From positions 62,001-126,000 of the forward strand of contig NZ_VKAA01000002.1 in the NCBI RefSeq assembly GCF_007096635.1: a stretch of DNA of 64,000 nt, read 5' to 3'. A program made the translations under genes and the position numbers. A model generated the notes under the pieces. The model saw only the letters and a program-made list of their open reading frames with translations. It was not told the DNA's origin and did not search any database. Each line of letters opens with the position of its first letter. The first letter of the stretch is position 1. Below are positions 16,124-25,446 of the stretch, piece after piece. This stretch comes from Mycolicibacterium sp. 018/SC-01/001 (GTDB lineage: Bacteria; Actinomycetota; Actinomycetes; Mycobacteriales; Mycobacteriaceae).

Positions 16124-17370
16124 GCAGGCCTTCCACTGCTAACGGAGGTTTCCCGAGCGTCGTGGTGACCGCCGTCGAGGCCACCACGGCCCTCGCCGGC
16201 GACATCGAGAGCACGTGGAAGGGACTGCTGGCGGGCGAAAGCGGCATCCGCATTCTGGAGGACGAGTTCGTCACCAAGTGGGACCTGCCGGTGCGCATCG
16301 GTGGCCACCTGGTCGACAACGTCGACAGCCACATGTCCCGGCTCGACATGCGCCGCATGTCCTACGTGCAGCGCATGTCGAAGCTGCTGGCCGGCCGGCT
16401 GTGGGAGACCGCGGGCAAGCCCGAGGTCGACCCCGACCGGTTCGCGGTGGTCATCGGCACCGGTCTCGGTGGCGGCGAGAAGATCGTCGAAACCTACGAC
16501 GCGATGAACGAGGGCGGCCCCCGCAAGGTCTCCCCGCTCGCCGTGCAGATGATCATGCCCAACGGTGCGGCCGCCGTCGCCGGTCTCGAACTGGGCGCCC
16601 GCGCCGGGGTCATCACCCCGGTGTCGGCGTGCTCGTCGGGCTCGGAGGCGATCGCCCACGCGTGGCGCCAGATCGTCATGGGTGACGCGGACTTCGCGGT
16701 CTGCGGCGGTGTCGAAGGCGGCATCGAGGCACTGCCGATCGCGGCGTTCTCGATGATGCGCGCGATGTCGACCCGCAACGACGATCCGGCCGGTGCGTCG
16801 CGCCCGTTCGACAAGAACCGCGACGGTTTCGTCTTCGGCGAGGCCGGTGCACTGATGATCATCGAGACCGAGGAGCACGCCCTGGCCCGTGGCGCCACGC
16901 CGCTGGCCCGGCTCATGGGAGCCGGCATCACCTCCGATGCCTTCCACATGGTCGCTCCCGCCGCGGACGGTCTGCGTGCCGGTCAGGCGATGAAGCGGGC
17001 GATGGAAACCGCGGGCCTCTCGCCCAAGGACATCGACCACGTCAACGCCCACGCCACCGCCACTCCGATCGGTGACACGGCCGAGGCCAACGCCATCCGG
17101 GTCGCCGGTGTGGAGAACGCCGCGGTCTACGCGCCGAAGTCGGCGCTGGGCCACTCGATCGGCGCTGTGGGCGCTCTCGAGTCGCTGTTGACGGTGCTGG
17201 CTCTGCGCGACGGGGTCATCCCCCCGACGCTCAACTACGAGACGCCGGACCCGGAGATCGATCTCGATGTCGTCGCGGGAGAGCCTCGATACGGCGACTA
17301 CTCGTACGCCATCAACAACTCGTTCGGCTTCGGCGGCCACAATGTCGCTCTGGCCTTCGGTCGTTACTAG
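16120..17370 (+). CDS. kasA: Beta-ketoacyl-ACP synthase KasA
   Basis: Condenses malonyl-AcpM with acyl-AcpM in early meromycolate elongation. The 416 residues match KasA; the active-site cysteine is Cys171 in [11 protein letters not shown], with the two histidines in [13 protein letters not shown] and [13 protein letters not shown] and the conserved lysine just before the latter. The [10 protein letters not shown] and [18 protein letters not shown] ends are typical. Known target of thiolactomycin; essential in mycobacteria. Starts within the acpM stop and is followed after 36 bases by kasB. Confidence 0.97.
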   Translation: MSRPSTANGGFPSVVVTAVEATTALAGDIESTWKGLLAGESGIRILEDEFVTKWDLPVRIGGHLVDNVDSHMSRLDMRRMSYVQRMSKLLAGRLWETAGKPEVDPDRFAVVIGTGLGGGEKIVETYDAMNEGGPRKVSPLAVQMIMPNGAAAVAGLELGARAGVITPVSACSSGSEAIAHAWRQIVMGDADFAVCGGVEGGIEALPIAAFSMMRAMSTRNDDPAGASRPFDKNRDGFVFGEAGALMIIETEEHALARGATPLARLMGAGITSDAFHMVAPAADGLRAGQAMKRAMETAGLSPKDIDHVNAHATATPIGDTAEANAIRVAGVENAAVYAPKSALGHSIGAVGALESLLTVLALRDGVIPPTLNYETPDPEIDLDVVAGEPRYGDYSYAINNSFGFGGHNVALAFGRY

Positions 17371-17406
17371 GCCGTTCACGAGAACCGAGAGGACACGCGT
17401 CTGAGT

Positions 17407-18660
17407 ATGGCTGCACCGACTACCGGGAACGGACTCCCCGACGTCGTCGTGACCGGAATGGCCATGACGACCAGCGTCGCCACCGATGCCGACGGCACCT
17501 GGAAGGCGCTGCTGGAGGGCAAGAGCGGCATCCGCCTGCTCGATGACCCCTTCGTCGAGGAGTTCGACCTGCCGGTGCGCATCGGCGGCCATCTGCTCGA
17601 GGAGTTCGACGGTGAACTGACCAAGGTCGAGAACCGTCGCATGTCCTACCCGCAGAAGATGGCCACCGTGCTCGGACGGCGTGTCTGGCGCGACGCCGGA
17701 TCCCCCGAGGTCGACACCAGCCGCCTGCTGGTGTCGATCGGGACCGGCCTCGGCGGTGCCGAGGCGTTGGTGTTCGCCTACGACGGCATGCGGGACCGCG
17801 GCATCAGCGCCGTGTCCCCGCTGTCGGTGCAGATGTACATGCCCAACGGCCCCTCAGCCGTGGTCGGTCTGGACCGTGGCGCCAAGGCCGGGGTCGTCAC
17901 CCCGGTCTCGGCGTGCGCGTCCGGGTCCGAGGGCATCGCCCAGGCGTGGCGCAACATCGTGCTGGGCGAAGCCGACATCGCGATCTGCGGTGGCGTCGAA
18001 CAACGCATCGAGGCCGTCCCGATCGCCGGCTTCGCGCAGATGCGCATCGTCATGTCGACCAACAACGACGATCCCGCCGGCGCCTGCCGCCCGTTCGACA
18101 GGGACCGGGACGGTTTCGTCTTCGGTGAGGGAGGCGCGCTGATGGTCATCGAGACCGAGGAGCACGCCAAGGCGCGCGGCGCGACGATCCTGGCGCGCCT
18201 GATGGGCGCCAGCATCACCTCCGACGGCTTCCACATGGTCGCCCCCGACCCCGATGGCGAGCGGGCCGGCTACGCGATGAGCCGCGCCATCCAGCTCGCA
18301 GGGCTACAGCCCAGCGACATCGACCACGTCAACGCACATGCCACCGGCACCAGTGTCGGCGACGTCGCCGAAGGACAGGCGATCAACAAGGCGATGGGCG
18401 GGCACCGGCCCGCGGTCTACGCGCCGAAGTCGGCGCTCGGGCACTCGGTGGGCGCGGTCGGCGCCGTTGAGTCGATTCTCACTGTCCAGGCGCTGCGCAA
18501 CGGCGTCATCCCCCCCACACTCAATTTGAAGAACCTGGATCCCGAGATCGACCTCGACGTCGTCGCGGGCGGCCCACGGCCGGGCGACTACCAGTACGCC
18601 ATCAACAATTCGTTCGGTTTCGGCGGGCACAACGTCGCACTCGCCTTCGGCAGATACTGA
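17407..18660 (+). CDS. kasB: Beta-ketoacyl-ACP synthase KasB
   Basis: Extends meromycolates to full length; in M. tuberculosis its loss shortens mycolates and removes acid-fastness. The 417-residue product is a clear paralogue of the preceding KasA. Cysteine 170 lies in [11 protein letters not shown]; the histidines are in [13 protein letters not shown] and [13 protein letters not shown]. The ATG at 17407 was preferred because it aligns with the KasA N-terminus. The pair shares long near-identical DNA segments, as expected for a duplication. Confidence 0.97.
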   Translation: MAAPTTGNGLPDVVVTGMAMTTSVATDADGTWKALLEGKSGIRLLDDPFVEEFDLPVRIGGHLLEEFDGELTKVENRRMSYPQKMATVLGRRVWRDAGSPEVDTSRLLVSIGTGLGGAEALVFAYDGMRDRGISAVSPLSVQMYMPNGPSAVVGLDRGAKAGVVTPVSACASGSEGIAQAWRNIVLGEADIAICGGVEQRIEAVPIAGFAQMRIVMSTNNDDPAGACRPFDRDRDGFVFGEGGALMVIETEEHAKARGATILARLMGASITSDGFHMVAPDPDGERAGYAMSRAIQLAGLQPSDIDHVNAHATGTSVGDVAEGQAINKAMGGHRPAVYAPKSALGHSVGAVGAVESILTVQALRNGVIPPTLNLKNLDPEIDLDVVAGGPRPGDYQYAINNSFGFGGHNVALAFGRY

Positions 18661-18675
18661 AAGCAGGAGACATCC

Positions 18676-20106
18676 ATGACCACGATCGAGAATCGCCCCG
18701 CCACCGACGTCAACGAGTCCATCGACCCGCGCGACCCGCTGCTGCGGCTGGCGACCTTCTTCGATGACGGCAGCGTCGAGCTGCTGCACGAGCGTGACAA
18801 GTCCGGCGTCCTCGCCGCGGCCGGCACGGTCAACGGTGTGCGCACGATCGCGTTCTGCACCGACGGCACCGTGATGGGCGGCGCGATGGGTGTCGACGGG
18901 TGCAAGCACATCGTCGACGCCTACGACGTCGCGATCGACGAGCAGAGCCCGATCGTCGGCATCTGGCACTCGGGCGGCGCGCGGCTGGCCGAGGGCGTCA
19001 AGGCGCTGCACGCGGTCGGTCTGGTCTTCGAGGCCATGATCCGCGCGTCGGGCTACATCCCGCAGATCTCCGTCGTCGTGGGCTTCGCCGCCGGCGGCGC
19101 CGCCTACGGCCCGGCCCTGACCGACGTCATCATCATGGCTCCGGAGTCCAAGGTGTTCGTCACCGGACCGGACGTGGTGCGCAGCGTCACCGGCGAGGAC
19201 GTCGACATGGTCTCCCTCGGCGGCCCGGAGGCGCATCACAAGAAGTCCGGCGTGTGCCACATCGTCGCCGACGACGAGCTCGACGCCTACGAGCGCGGTC
19301 GCCGCCTGGTCGGGCTGTTCTGCCAGCAGGGCCACTTCGACCGCACCAAGGCCGAGGCCGGCGACACCGACCTCAAGGCGCTGCTGCCCGAGTCCGCCCG
19401 GCGCGCCTACGACGTGCACCCGCTGGTCGAGGCTCTCCTCGACGAGGGCGTGCCGTTCGAGGAGTTCCAGTCCCGCTGGGCCCCGTCGATCGTGGTCGGC
19501 CTGGGCCGGCTGGCCGGCCGCACCGTCGGCGTGATCGCCAACAACCCGCTGCGCCTGGGTGGCTGCCTGAACTCCGAGAGCGCCGAGAAGTCGGCCCGCT
19601 TCGTGCGCCTGTGCGACGCGTTCGGCATCCCGCTGGTCGTCGTCGTCGACGTGCCCGGCTACCTGCCCGGTGTGGATCAGGAGTGGGGCGGCGTGGTCCG
19701 TCGCGGCGCCAAGCTGCTGCACGCGTTCGGTGAGAGCTCGGTGCCGCGCGTCACGCTGGTCACCCGCAAGATCTACGGCGGCGCGTACATCGCGATGAAC
19801 TCGCGCTCGCTGAACGCCACCAAGGTGTTCGCATGGCCCGAGGCCGAGGTCGCCGTCATGGGCGCCAAGGCCGCCGTCGGCATCCTGCACAAGAAGAAGC
19901 TGGCCGCCGCCGCCCCCGAGGAGCGCGAGTCGCTGCACGAGGCCCTGGCGATCGAGCACGAGAAGATCGCCGGTGGCGTGGATTCGGCCATCGAGATCGG
20001 CGTGGTGGACGAGAAGATCGATCCGGCCCACACCCGCTCGAAGCTGACCCAGGCGCTCGCCGAGGCGCCGATGCGCCGCGGCCGCCACAAGAACATCCCG
20101 CTGTAA
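18676..20106 (+). CDS. accD6: Acetyl/propionyl-CoA carboxylase beta subunit AccD6
   Basis: Carboxyltransferase subunit that, with a biotinylated AccA3, makes malonyl-CoA for FAS-I and FAS-II. The 476 residues carry two crotonase-like halves: oxyanion-hole glycines in IWHSGGARLAEG and GFAAGGAAYG, and the second-half PGYLPGVDQEWGG plus KIYGGAYIAMNS. GCAGGAGA precedes the ATG by a few bases. Last gene of the FAS-II cluster; a very long perfect hairpin follows its stop. Confidence 0.96.
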   Translation: MTTIENRPATDVNESIDPRDPLLRLATFFDDGSVELLHERDKSGVLAAAGTVNGVRTIAFCTDGTVMGGAMGVDGCKHIVDAYDVAIDEQSPIVGIWHSGGARLAEGVKALHAVGLVFEAMIRASGYIPQISVVVGFAAGGAAYGPALTDVIIMAPESKVFVTGPDVVRSVTGEDVDMVSLGGPEAHHKKSGVCHIVADDELDAYERGRRLVGLFCQQGHFDRTKAEAGDTDLKALLPESARRAYDVHPLVEALLDEGVPFEEFQSRWAPSIVVGLGRLAGRTVGVIANNPLRLGGCLNSESAEKSARFVRLCDAFGIPLVVVVDVPGYLPGVDQEWGGVVRRGAKLLHAFGESSVPRVTLVTRKIYGGAYIAMNSRSLNATKVFAWPEAEVAVMGAKAAVGILHKKKLAAAAPEERESLHEALAIEHEKIAGGVDSAIEIGVVDEKIDPAHTRSKLTQALAEAPMRRGRHKNIPL

Positions 20107-20124
20107 CGGGCGCGTTCTTTCCGC

Positions 20125-20180
20125 GAACAGACACGAACTCGAGTGATTTCAGGAGAAATCACTCGAGTTCGTGTCTGTTC
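20125..20180. terminator. Perfect 26-bp stem hairpin between accD6 and glpD
   Basis: Bases 20125-20150 are exactly complementary to 20155-20180, with loop AGGA. It lies between convergent genes and reaches the last base pairs of the glpD frame. Probably a bidirectional terminator; no U-tract follows on either side, as is common in mycobacteria. Confidence 0.85.
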
Positions 20181-21711
20181 AGCGGCTGAGGGCGAGCATC
20201 TCCTCGGCCGCAGGCAGGGACCGTTCACGGTCTGCGGCCACCAGGCCGACGCGGGTGCGCCGGTCCACGATGTCGTCGACGGTCAGCGCGCCCTCGTGTG
20301 TCACGGCGTACTCGAATTCGGCCCGTGTGACGTCGATGCCCTCGGCCACGGGTTCGGCGGGTCGCGGACACGTGGCAGCCGCGAACACCGCGGGAGCCTC
20401 GGCGCCGTAGCGGGCCACCAGCGAGTCCGGCAGCTGCACCGATTGATGTTGTGCGGCAACGGCATTGGCGGGAGCGCCGACGAGCGGTAGCGCGCGGGTG
20501 CGGCACGGACCGGCCGACAAGCCGCGCAGCGCCACCGCACGGTCCACGACATCTTCGGCCATGAACCGGTACTCGGTGAGCTTGCCGCCGATCACGCTGA
20601 GCACGCCACTGGGCGACTCGGTGACAGCGTGTTCGCGCGAGACGTCGGCGGTGCGACCGGCGCCCGTGTCGATCAGAGGTCGCAGCCCGGCGTAGCTGCC
20701 GATCACGTCCGCCGGCCCCAGCGATGTCGCGAGCGCGGTGTTGACGGTGTCGAGCAGGAACTGCACCTCCTGCGGCGTCGGCTCGGGCACGTCCGGGACC
20801 GCGCCGGGCGCGTCCTCGTCGGTCAGGCCCAGGTAGACGCGGCCCAGCTGTTCGGGCATCGCGAACACGAAGCGGTTGATCTCCCCCGGGATCGGAATCG
20901 TCAGCGCCGCAGTCGGATTGCCGAAGGCCGCCGCGTCGAACACCAGATGGGTGCCGCGGCTGGGCCGCACCCGCAACGACGTGTCGACCTGTCCGGCCCA
21001 GACGCCGGTCGCGTTCACCACCGCACGCGCCGACACCGTGAGGGTCTCTCCCGACACGGTGTCGGTCAGCGTCACCGAGGTGCCCGACGCGCCGCCCGCC
21101 TCGACGCGGGTCAGGATGCGGGCCCCGTGCAGGGCCGCTGTCCGTGCGACCGCGGTGACCAGGCGGGCGTCGTCGATCAGCTGCCCGTCGTAGGCCAGCA
21201 GCGCACCGTCGAGGCCGTCGCGCCGCACCGTCGGCGCCAGTGCGACGGCCCTCTCGGCGCTGATCCGGCGCGATCGCGGCAGCACCGATGCGGGCGTGCC
21301 GGCCAGCGCGCGCAGACCGTCACCGGCCGCGAAGCCGAACCGGACCAGGGCCCGTGACGCGCGGTTCATCTCCGGAAGCAGCGGCACCAGCTGCGGCATC
21401 GCGTGCGCGAGGTGAGGCGCGGTGCGCGTCATCAGGATTCCGCGCTCGACGGCGCTACGACGCGCGATGCCGACGTTGCCGCTGGCGAGGTAACGCAGCC
21501 CGCCGTGCACGAGCTTGGAACTCCACCGGCTGGTGCCGAACGCGAGGTCGTGCTTCTCGACCAGCGCCACCGACAACCCGCGTGTCGCGGCGTCGAGCGC
21601 GATGCCGACGCCGGTGATACCGCCGCCGATAACGAGCAGGTCCAGCGGCGCACCGTCGCCGAGCTCCTGCAGCTCGGTCGCGCGCCGCCGCGCGTTCAAG
21701 GCCGCACTCAT
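20179..21711 (-). CDS. glpD1: Glycerol-3-phosphate dehydrogenase GlpD1
   Basis: FAD enzyme that oxidises glycerol-3-phosphate to dihydroxyacetone phosphate at the membrane. The 510-residue protein has the dinucleotide fold DLLVIGGGITGVGIALDAATRG, the GTSRWSSKLVHGGLRYLASGN signature of GlpD, and SVIGGKLTEYRFMAEDVVDRA near the C-terminal domain. The ATG at 21711 overlaps the stop of the TetR gene (ATGA), so both are read from one message. Position matches M. tuberculosis Rv2249c. The 3' end touches the hairpin after accD6. Confidence 0.95.
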   Translation of the reverse strand: MSAALNARRRATELQELGDGAPLDLLVIGGGITGVGIALDAATRGLSVALVEKHDLAFGTSRWSSKLVHGGLRYLASGNVGIARRSAVERGILMTRTAPHLAHAMPQLVPLLPEMNRASRALVRFGFAAGDGLRALAGTPASVLPRSRRISAERAVALAPTVRRDGLDGALLAYDGQLIDDARLVTAVARTAALHGARILTRVEAGGASGTSVTLTDTVSGETLTVSARAVVNATGVWAGQVDTSLRVRPSRGTHLVFDAAAFGNPTAALTIPIPGEINRFVFAMPEQLGRVYLGLTDEDAPGAVPDVPEPTPQEVQFLLDTVNTALATSLGPADVIGSYAGLRPLIDTGAGRTADVSREHAVTESPSGVLSVIGGKLTEYRFMAEDVVDRAVALRGLSAGPCRTRALPLVGAPANAVAAQHQSVQLPDSLVARYGAEAPAVFAAATCPRPAEPVAEGIDVTRAEFEYAVTHEGALTVDDIVDRRTRVGLVAADRERSLPAAEEMLALSR

Positions 21712-22286
21712 GGCGCCAGGTATCCGTTGAGGGCGCGTGCCAGTTCGATGTTGATGGCCTCGGCGTCGAGCAGCTTTTCCACCATCTGCGCGGACTGGAT
21801 CGTCGACTGCGTGATGAGCAGGCACATCGCACCCATCGCGTGCGGATCACCGGCGCGCACGCTGCCCTCGGCCTGGCCTGCCGTGATCGCGGCGGCGAGC
21901 GCATCGATGAGGATCTGCTGGCTGGTGCCCAGCCGATCGGTGATGTACACCATCGCCAAGGTGGGCGCGTTGCGGATCACCGACTGCACGACCTCGTCGT
22001 TGCGCAGATGCTCGGCGACGGCGACGACGCGTTCGACGGTCACCTCCCGGCCGGCGCCGCGGTCGGGCACCTGCTCGAGCACCCCGGAGATGCGCGCGGT
22101 CAGCAGCTCGGCGATCACCCAGCGAATGTCGGGCCAGCGTCGGTAGATCGTGGGGCGACTGACCCGGGCCCGCCGCGCGATCTCGGTCATGGTCGTCCGC
22201 TCGACGCCGTAGGCGAGGATGCACGCCGCTGCGGCGTCGAGAATGCGCTTCTCGACACTCGAATCGGAGTTACGGATTGACACCAT
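21708..22286 (-). CDS. TetR family regulator (Rv2250c-like)
   Basis: A 192-residue TetR protein with HTH KRILDAAAACILAYGVERTTMTEIARRARVSRPTIYRRWPD at residues 13-52. The ATG at 22286 was chosen since the frame upstream overlaps the divergent flavoprotein gene. It is coupled to glpD1, which follows, and is divergent from the alkyl-DHAP-synthase-like gene across only 17 bp, so one operator could control both directions. Effector unknown; a glycerol or lipid metabolite is a guess from neighbours. Confidence 0.9.
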   Translation of the reverse strand: MVSIRNSDSSVEKRILDAAAACILAYGVERTTMTEIARRARVSRPTIYRRWPDIRWVIAELLTARISGVLEQVPDRGAGREVTVERVVAVAEHLRNDEVVQSVIRNAPTLAMVYITDRLGTSQQILIDALAAAITAGQAEGSVRAGDPHAMGAMCLLITQSTIQSAQMVEKLLDAEAINIELARALNGYLAP

Positions 22287-22303
22287 CTGTAAGAATGTAA
22301 CGC
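22287..22303. promoter_or_regulatory. Compact divergent promoter between the TetR and flavoprotein genes
   Basis: Only 17 bp separate the two start codons. The sequence contains TGTAAGAATGTAAC; TAAGAA lies at a -10-like distance from the plus-strand ATG, and TTACAT from the minus-strand ATG, so one or both messages may be leaderless. Confidence 0.45.
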
Positions 22304-23920
22304 ATGTCTTCGCATGATCGCCAGTCCTCACGACCCCCGATGGCGTGGAACGCCTGGGGTGATCCCGAGGCGGCGACACCGCTGTCATCCAGTATCCGCT
22401 CACTTCTGACCCAGGCGCTGGGCATCGACGCCGAGCCGGCGCCGGAGCCGACCCTCGGCCAGGTTCGGGTGCGCCCGTCGGCACTGTCCCCCGCGGACCG
22501 CAAGGGCCTGGCCGAGATCGTCGGCATCGACAACGTGCTGGTCGATGACATCGACCGACTGCTCCGGGCGGGCGGGAAGTCGACGCTGGACCTGTTGCGC
22601 CGCAGGGACTTCGGGGTGCAGGACGGTCCGGATGCGGTGCTGGTGCCCGGAAGTGACGACGAGGTGGCCGCGGTGCTGCGGTTCTGCGCCGACCACAGCA
22701 TCGCCGTCGTCCCGTTCGGCGGTGGTACCAGTGTGGTCGGTGGCCTCGACCCGGTGCGCGGGGATTTCAAAGCCGTGGTGTCGGTCGATCTGCACCGGTT
22801 CGATGCGCTGCACTCTCTCGACGACGTGTCCTGGGAGGCCGAACTCGGTGCGGGACTGACCGGACCCGACGCGGAACGACTCCTGGGTGAGCGCGGCTTC
22901 TCGCTCGGCCACTTCCCGCAGAGCTTCTGTTTCGCGACCATCGGCGGATTCGCGGCGACCCGGTCCTCGGGTCAGGATTCCGCCGGCTACGGCCGCTTCG
23001 ACGACATGGTGCGCGGGTTGCGCATCGTGACACCGGCAGGCGTGCTCGACGTGGGCCGGGCGCCCGCCTCGGCGGCCGGCCCGGATCTGCGTCAGGTCGT
23101 CCTCGGTTCCGAGGGCGCCTTCGGCATCATCACGAGCGTGCGAGTGCGTGTGCATCCGGTTCCGGAGACCACGCGCTACGAGGCGTGGTCGTTCCCCGAT
23201 TTCGCCACCGGCGCTGCCGCATTGCGCGCCGTCGCACAGACCGGAACCGGGCCGACGGTGATCCGGCTCTCCGACGAGGCGGAGACCGGGGTCAACCTGG
23301 CCACCACAGACAGCATCGGCGAAGCGCAGATCACCGGCGGCTGCCTGGCCATCACCGCGTTCGAGGGCAGCGAGGCCCACGTCGCGAGTCGGCATGCCGA
23401 AACGCGAGAGTTGTTGAGCGCCAACGGTGGAACGTCCCTCGGCGAGAGGCCCGCCCGTGCGTGGGAGCACGGCCGGTTCAACGCTCCCTATCTGCGGGAC
23501 GGGCTGCTCTCGGCGGGCGCCCTGTGCGAGACGCTGGAGACGGCGACGACGTGGTCGAACGTCCCGCGGTTGAAGGCGGCGGTCACCGACGCTCTGACGC
23601 GCTCGCTGGCCGACTCGGGGACGCCGGCCCTGGTGCTGTGCCACATCTCGCACGTCTACCCGACCGGGGCGTCGCTCTACTTCACCGTCGTCGGCGCGCA
23701 GCGCGGCAACCCGATCGAGCAGTGGCGCGCGGCCAAGACCGCGGCCTCGGAGGCGATGGTGAGCGTCGGCGCGACGATCACCCACCACCACGCCGTGGGC
23801 GCCGACCACCGTCCGTGGATGCGTGAGGAGGTCGGCGACGTCGGCGTCGCGGTGCTGCGCGCCGTCAAGGCCGCCCTGGATCCGACCGGAATCATGAACC
23901 CGGGCAAGCTGATTCCGTGA
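22304..23920 (+). CDS. FAD-binding oxidase, alkyl-DHAP-synthase-like (Rv2251-like)
   Basis: A 538-residue flavoprotein of the VAO/PCMH class. The FAD-binding segment IAVVPFGGGTSVVGGLDP occurs near residue 140, with DRFDDMVRGLRIVTPAG following and a C-terminal HHHAVGADHRPWMREEVG plus LDPTGIMNPGKLIP. The HHHAVG histidines and overall order resemble eukaryotic alkylglycerone-phosphate synthase, which makes ether lipids; activity in mycobacteria is not established. It overlaps the diacylglycerol kinase start (GTGA) and is divergent from the TetR-glpD1 pair, all consistent with glycerophosphate or lipid metabolism. Confidence 0.88.
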   Translation: MSSHDRQSSRPPMAWNAWGDPEAATPLSSSIRSLLTQALGIDAEPAPEPTLGQVRVRPSALSPADRKGLAEIVGIDNVLVDDIDRLLRAGGKSTLDLLRRRDFGVQDGPDAVLVPGSDDEVAAVLRFCADHSIAVVPFGGGTSVVGGLDPVRGDFKAVVSVDLHRFDALHSLDDVSWEAELGAGLTGPDAERLLGERGFSLGHFPQSFCFATIGGFAATRSSGQDSAGYGRFDDMVRGLRIVTPAGVLDVGRAPASAAGPDLRQVVLGSEGAFGIITSVRVRVHPVPETTRYEAWSFPDFATGAAALRAVAQTGTGPTVIRLSDEAETGVNLATTDSIGEAQITGGCLAITAFEGSEAHVASRHAETRELLSANGGTSLGERPARAWEHGRFNAPYLRDGLLSAGALCETLETATTWSNVPRLKAAVTDALTRSLADSGTPALVLCHISHVYPTGASLYFTVVGAQRGNPIEQWRAAKTAASEAMVSVGATITHHHAVGADHRPWMREEVGDVGVAVLRAVKAALDPTGIMNPGKLIP

Positions 23921-24834
23921 ACCGGATCGTCGTCCTGACCAATCCGGCGTCCGGGCACGGTCACGCCCGCCATGCCGCCGAGCGGGCGATCAGCCGGTTC
24001 CAGGCGCGCGGCGTCGACGTCGTCGGGCTCGTGGGCCGCGATCCCGCCCACGCGCGCGAACTCGTCGAGGGCGCCCTGGAGCGTGGCATGGATGCGCTGG
24101 TGGTGGTCGGTGGCGACGGCATCGTGTCACTGGCCCTGCAGATCGTCGCCGAGACCACGACGCCGCTGGGCATCATCCCCGCCGGTACCGGCAACGACCA
24201 CGCCCGCGCATTCGGCATCCCCACCGCACCCGAACAGGCGGCCGACGTCGTCGTCGACGGCGAGGTCGGCACCGTCGACCTCGGGTTGATCACCGGCGCC
24301 GACGGCACCCGGCGGTGGTTCGGCACGGTGATGGCGGCCGGCTTCGATTCCCTCGTCACCGACCGCACGAACCGGATGCGGTGGCCGCACGGGCGCATGC
24401 GCTACAACCTCGCGATGCTGGCCGAGATCTCGCAACTGCGGTTGCTGCCGTTCCGGCTCACCTTCGACGGCGACGTGGTCGAGACCGACCTGACGCTGGC
24501 CGCGTTCGGCAACACGCGCAGCTACGGCGGTGGCATGCTGATCTGCCCCGGCGCGGACCCGACCGACGGACTGGTCGACGTCACGATGGTCGCGTCGGCA
24601 TCACGGACACGCCTGATCCGGCTGTTCCCGACCGTGTTCAAGGGCACCCACGTGAACCTGCCGGAGGTGACGACCCGCCGCGCCGCGACGATCACCGTCG
24701 ACTGCCCGGGGAGCTCGCCGGCCATCAATGCCTACGCCGACGGCGAGTACGTCTGCCCGCTGCCCGTGGAGCTCACCGTGGTGCCGGGCGCGCTGCGCGT
24801 GGTGCGACCCGCGCTCAGCCGACCCCGCGGCTGA
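23917..24834 (+). CDS. dagK: Diacylglycerol kinase (Rv2252-like)
   Basis: Phosphorylates diacylglycerol; the M. tuberculosis orthologue Rv2252 is needed for normal phosphatidylinositol mannoside synthesis. The 305 residues carry the DAGK catalytic domain: TNPASGHGHA (ATP loop), VVVGGDGIVSLALQ with the GGDG motif near residue 65, and GIIPAGTGNDHARAFG. A YNLAMLAEISQL segment and a C-terminal beta domain with NAYADGEYVCPLPVELTVVPGAL follow. The GTG start overlaps the preceding TGA, so translation is coupled. The 3' end overlaps the convergent DUF3145 gene by 20 bases. Confidence 0.93.
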   Translation: MNRIVVLTNPASGHGHARHAAERAISRFQARGVDVVGLVGRDPAHARELVEGALERGMDALVVVGGDGIVSLALQIVAETTTPLGIIPAGTGNDHARAFGIPTAPEQAADVVVDGEVGTVDLGLITGADGTRRWFGTVMAAGFDSLVTDRTNRMRWPHGRMRYNLAMLAEISQLRLLPFRLTFDGDVVETDLTLAAFGNTRSYGGGMLICPGADPTDGLVDVTMVASASRTRLIRLFPTVFKGTHVNLPEVTTRRAATITVDCPGSSPAINAYADGEYVCPLPVELTVVPGALRVVRPALSRPRG

Positions 24835-25327
24835 GCCAGCTCACCTCGCCGCCCACGCCACCGTCGCGGTAGGCCTCGAGAGCCTCGTCCCATGCGGTGC
24901 CCAACACGGAGTCCAGCTCGGCCGCCAGGGTGTCGGCGCCCGATGCCATCAGGGTGCGTAGCCGCATCTCCCCGACCATCACGTCGCCGTTGGCGCTCAT
25001 CGCGCCGCTCCACAGACCGAGCTGCGGGGTGTGGCACCAGCGGTGCCCGTCGACGCCGTGGCTCGGGTCCTCGGTGACCTCGAACCGCAGCACCGACCAC
25101 GACCGCAGGGCGTTCGCCAGCTGGGCGCCGGTCCCGACGGGACCCACCCAGTTCGTCACGGCACGCAGCTGCCCGGGCATGGCCGGTTGCGGCGTCCACT
25201 TCAAATTCGCCCTCGCGTTGAGGGTCGACGACAACGCCCACTCGACGTGCGGGCACACCGCCGCGGGTGAGGCATGTAGGTACACCACACCCGTCGTCGT
25301 GTCGGCGAATTGATTCGCTGCACGCAT
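24815..25327 (-). CDS. DUF3145 domain protein
   Basis: A 170-residue conserved actinobacterial protein of unknown function (DUF3145). Recognised blocks: MRAANQFADTTTGVVYLHAS, CPHVEWALSSTLNARANLKW and RWCHTPQLGLWSGAMSANGD. Cytoplasmic, no membrane segment. The ATG at 25327 has AAGGAG seven bases upstream, which decides against the longer frame starting at 25366. The gap 25328-25446 to the next gene holds its promoter; no other element was assigned. Confidence 0.9.
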   Translation of the reverse strand: MRAANQFADTTTGVVYLHASPAAVCPHVEWALSSTLNARANLKWTPQPAMPGQLRAVTNWVGPVGTGAQLANALRSWSVLRFEVTEDPSHGVDGHRWCHTPQLGLWSGAMSANGDVMVGEMRLRTLMASGADTLAAELDSVLGTAWDEALEAYRDGGVGGEVSWLSRGVG

Positions 25328-25446
25328 CTGTTGCTCCTTCGGCTCCACGAGGGACGTCTTCCCCAACGACCTGGCGGTTTCCGACTGAGTCAGCAGATGC
25401 AGTTGTGTCTTCAGAGAGAATTGTGCCTTGTGAGGCGTATGTTGCG

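Noticed and set aside
18304..20088. 594-residue antisense frame over kasB and accD6
   Set aside because: Shadow of two well-identified genes; no motif and no ribosome site.
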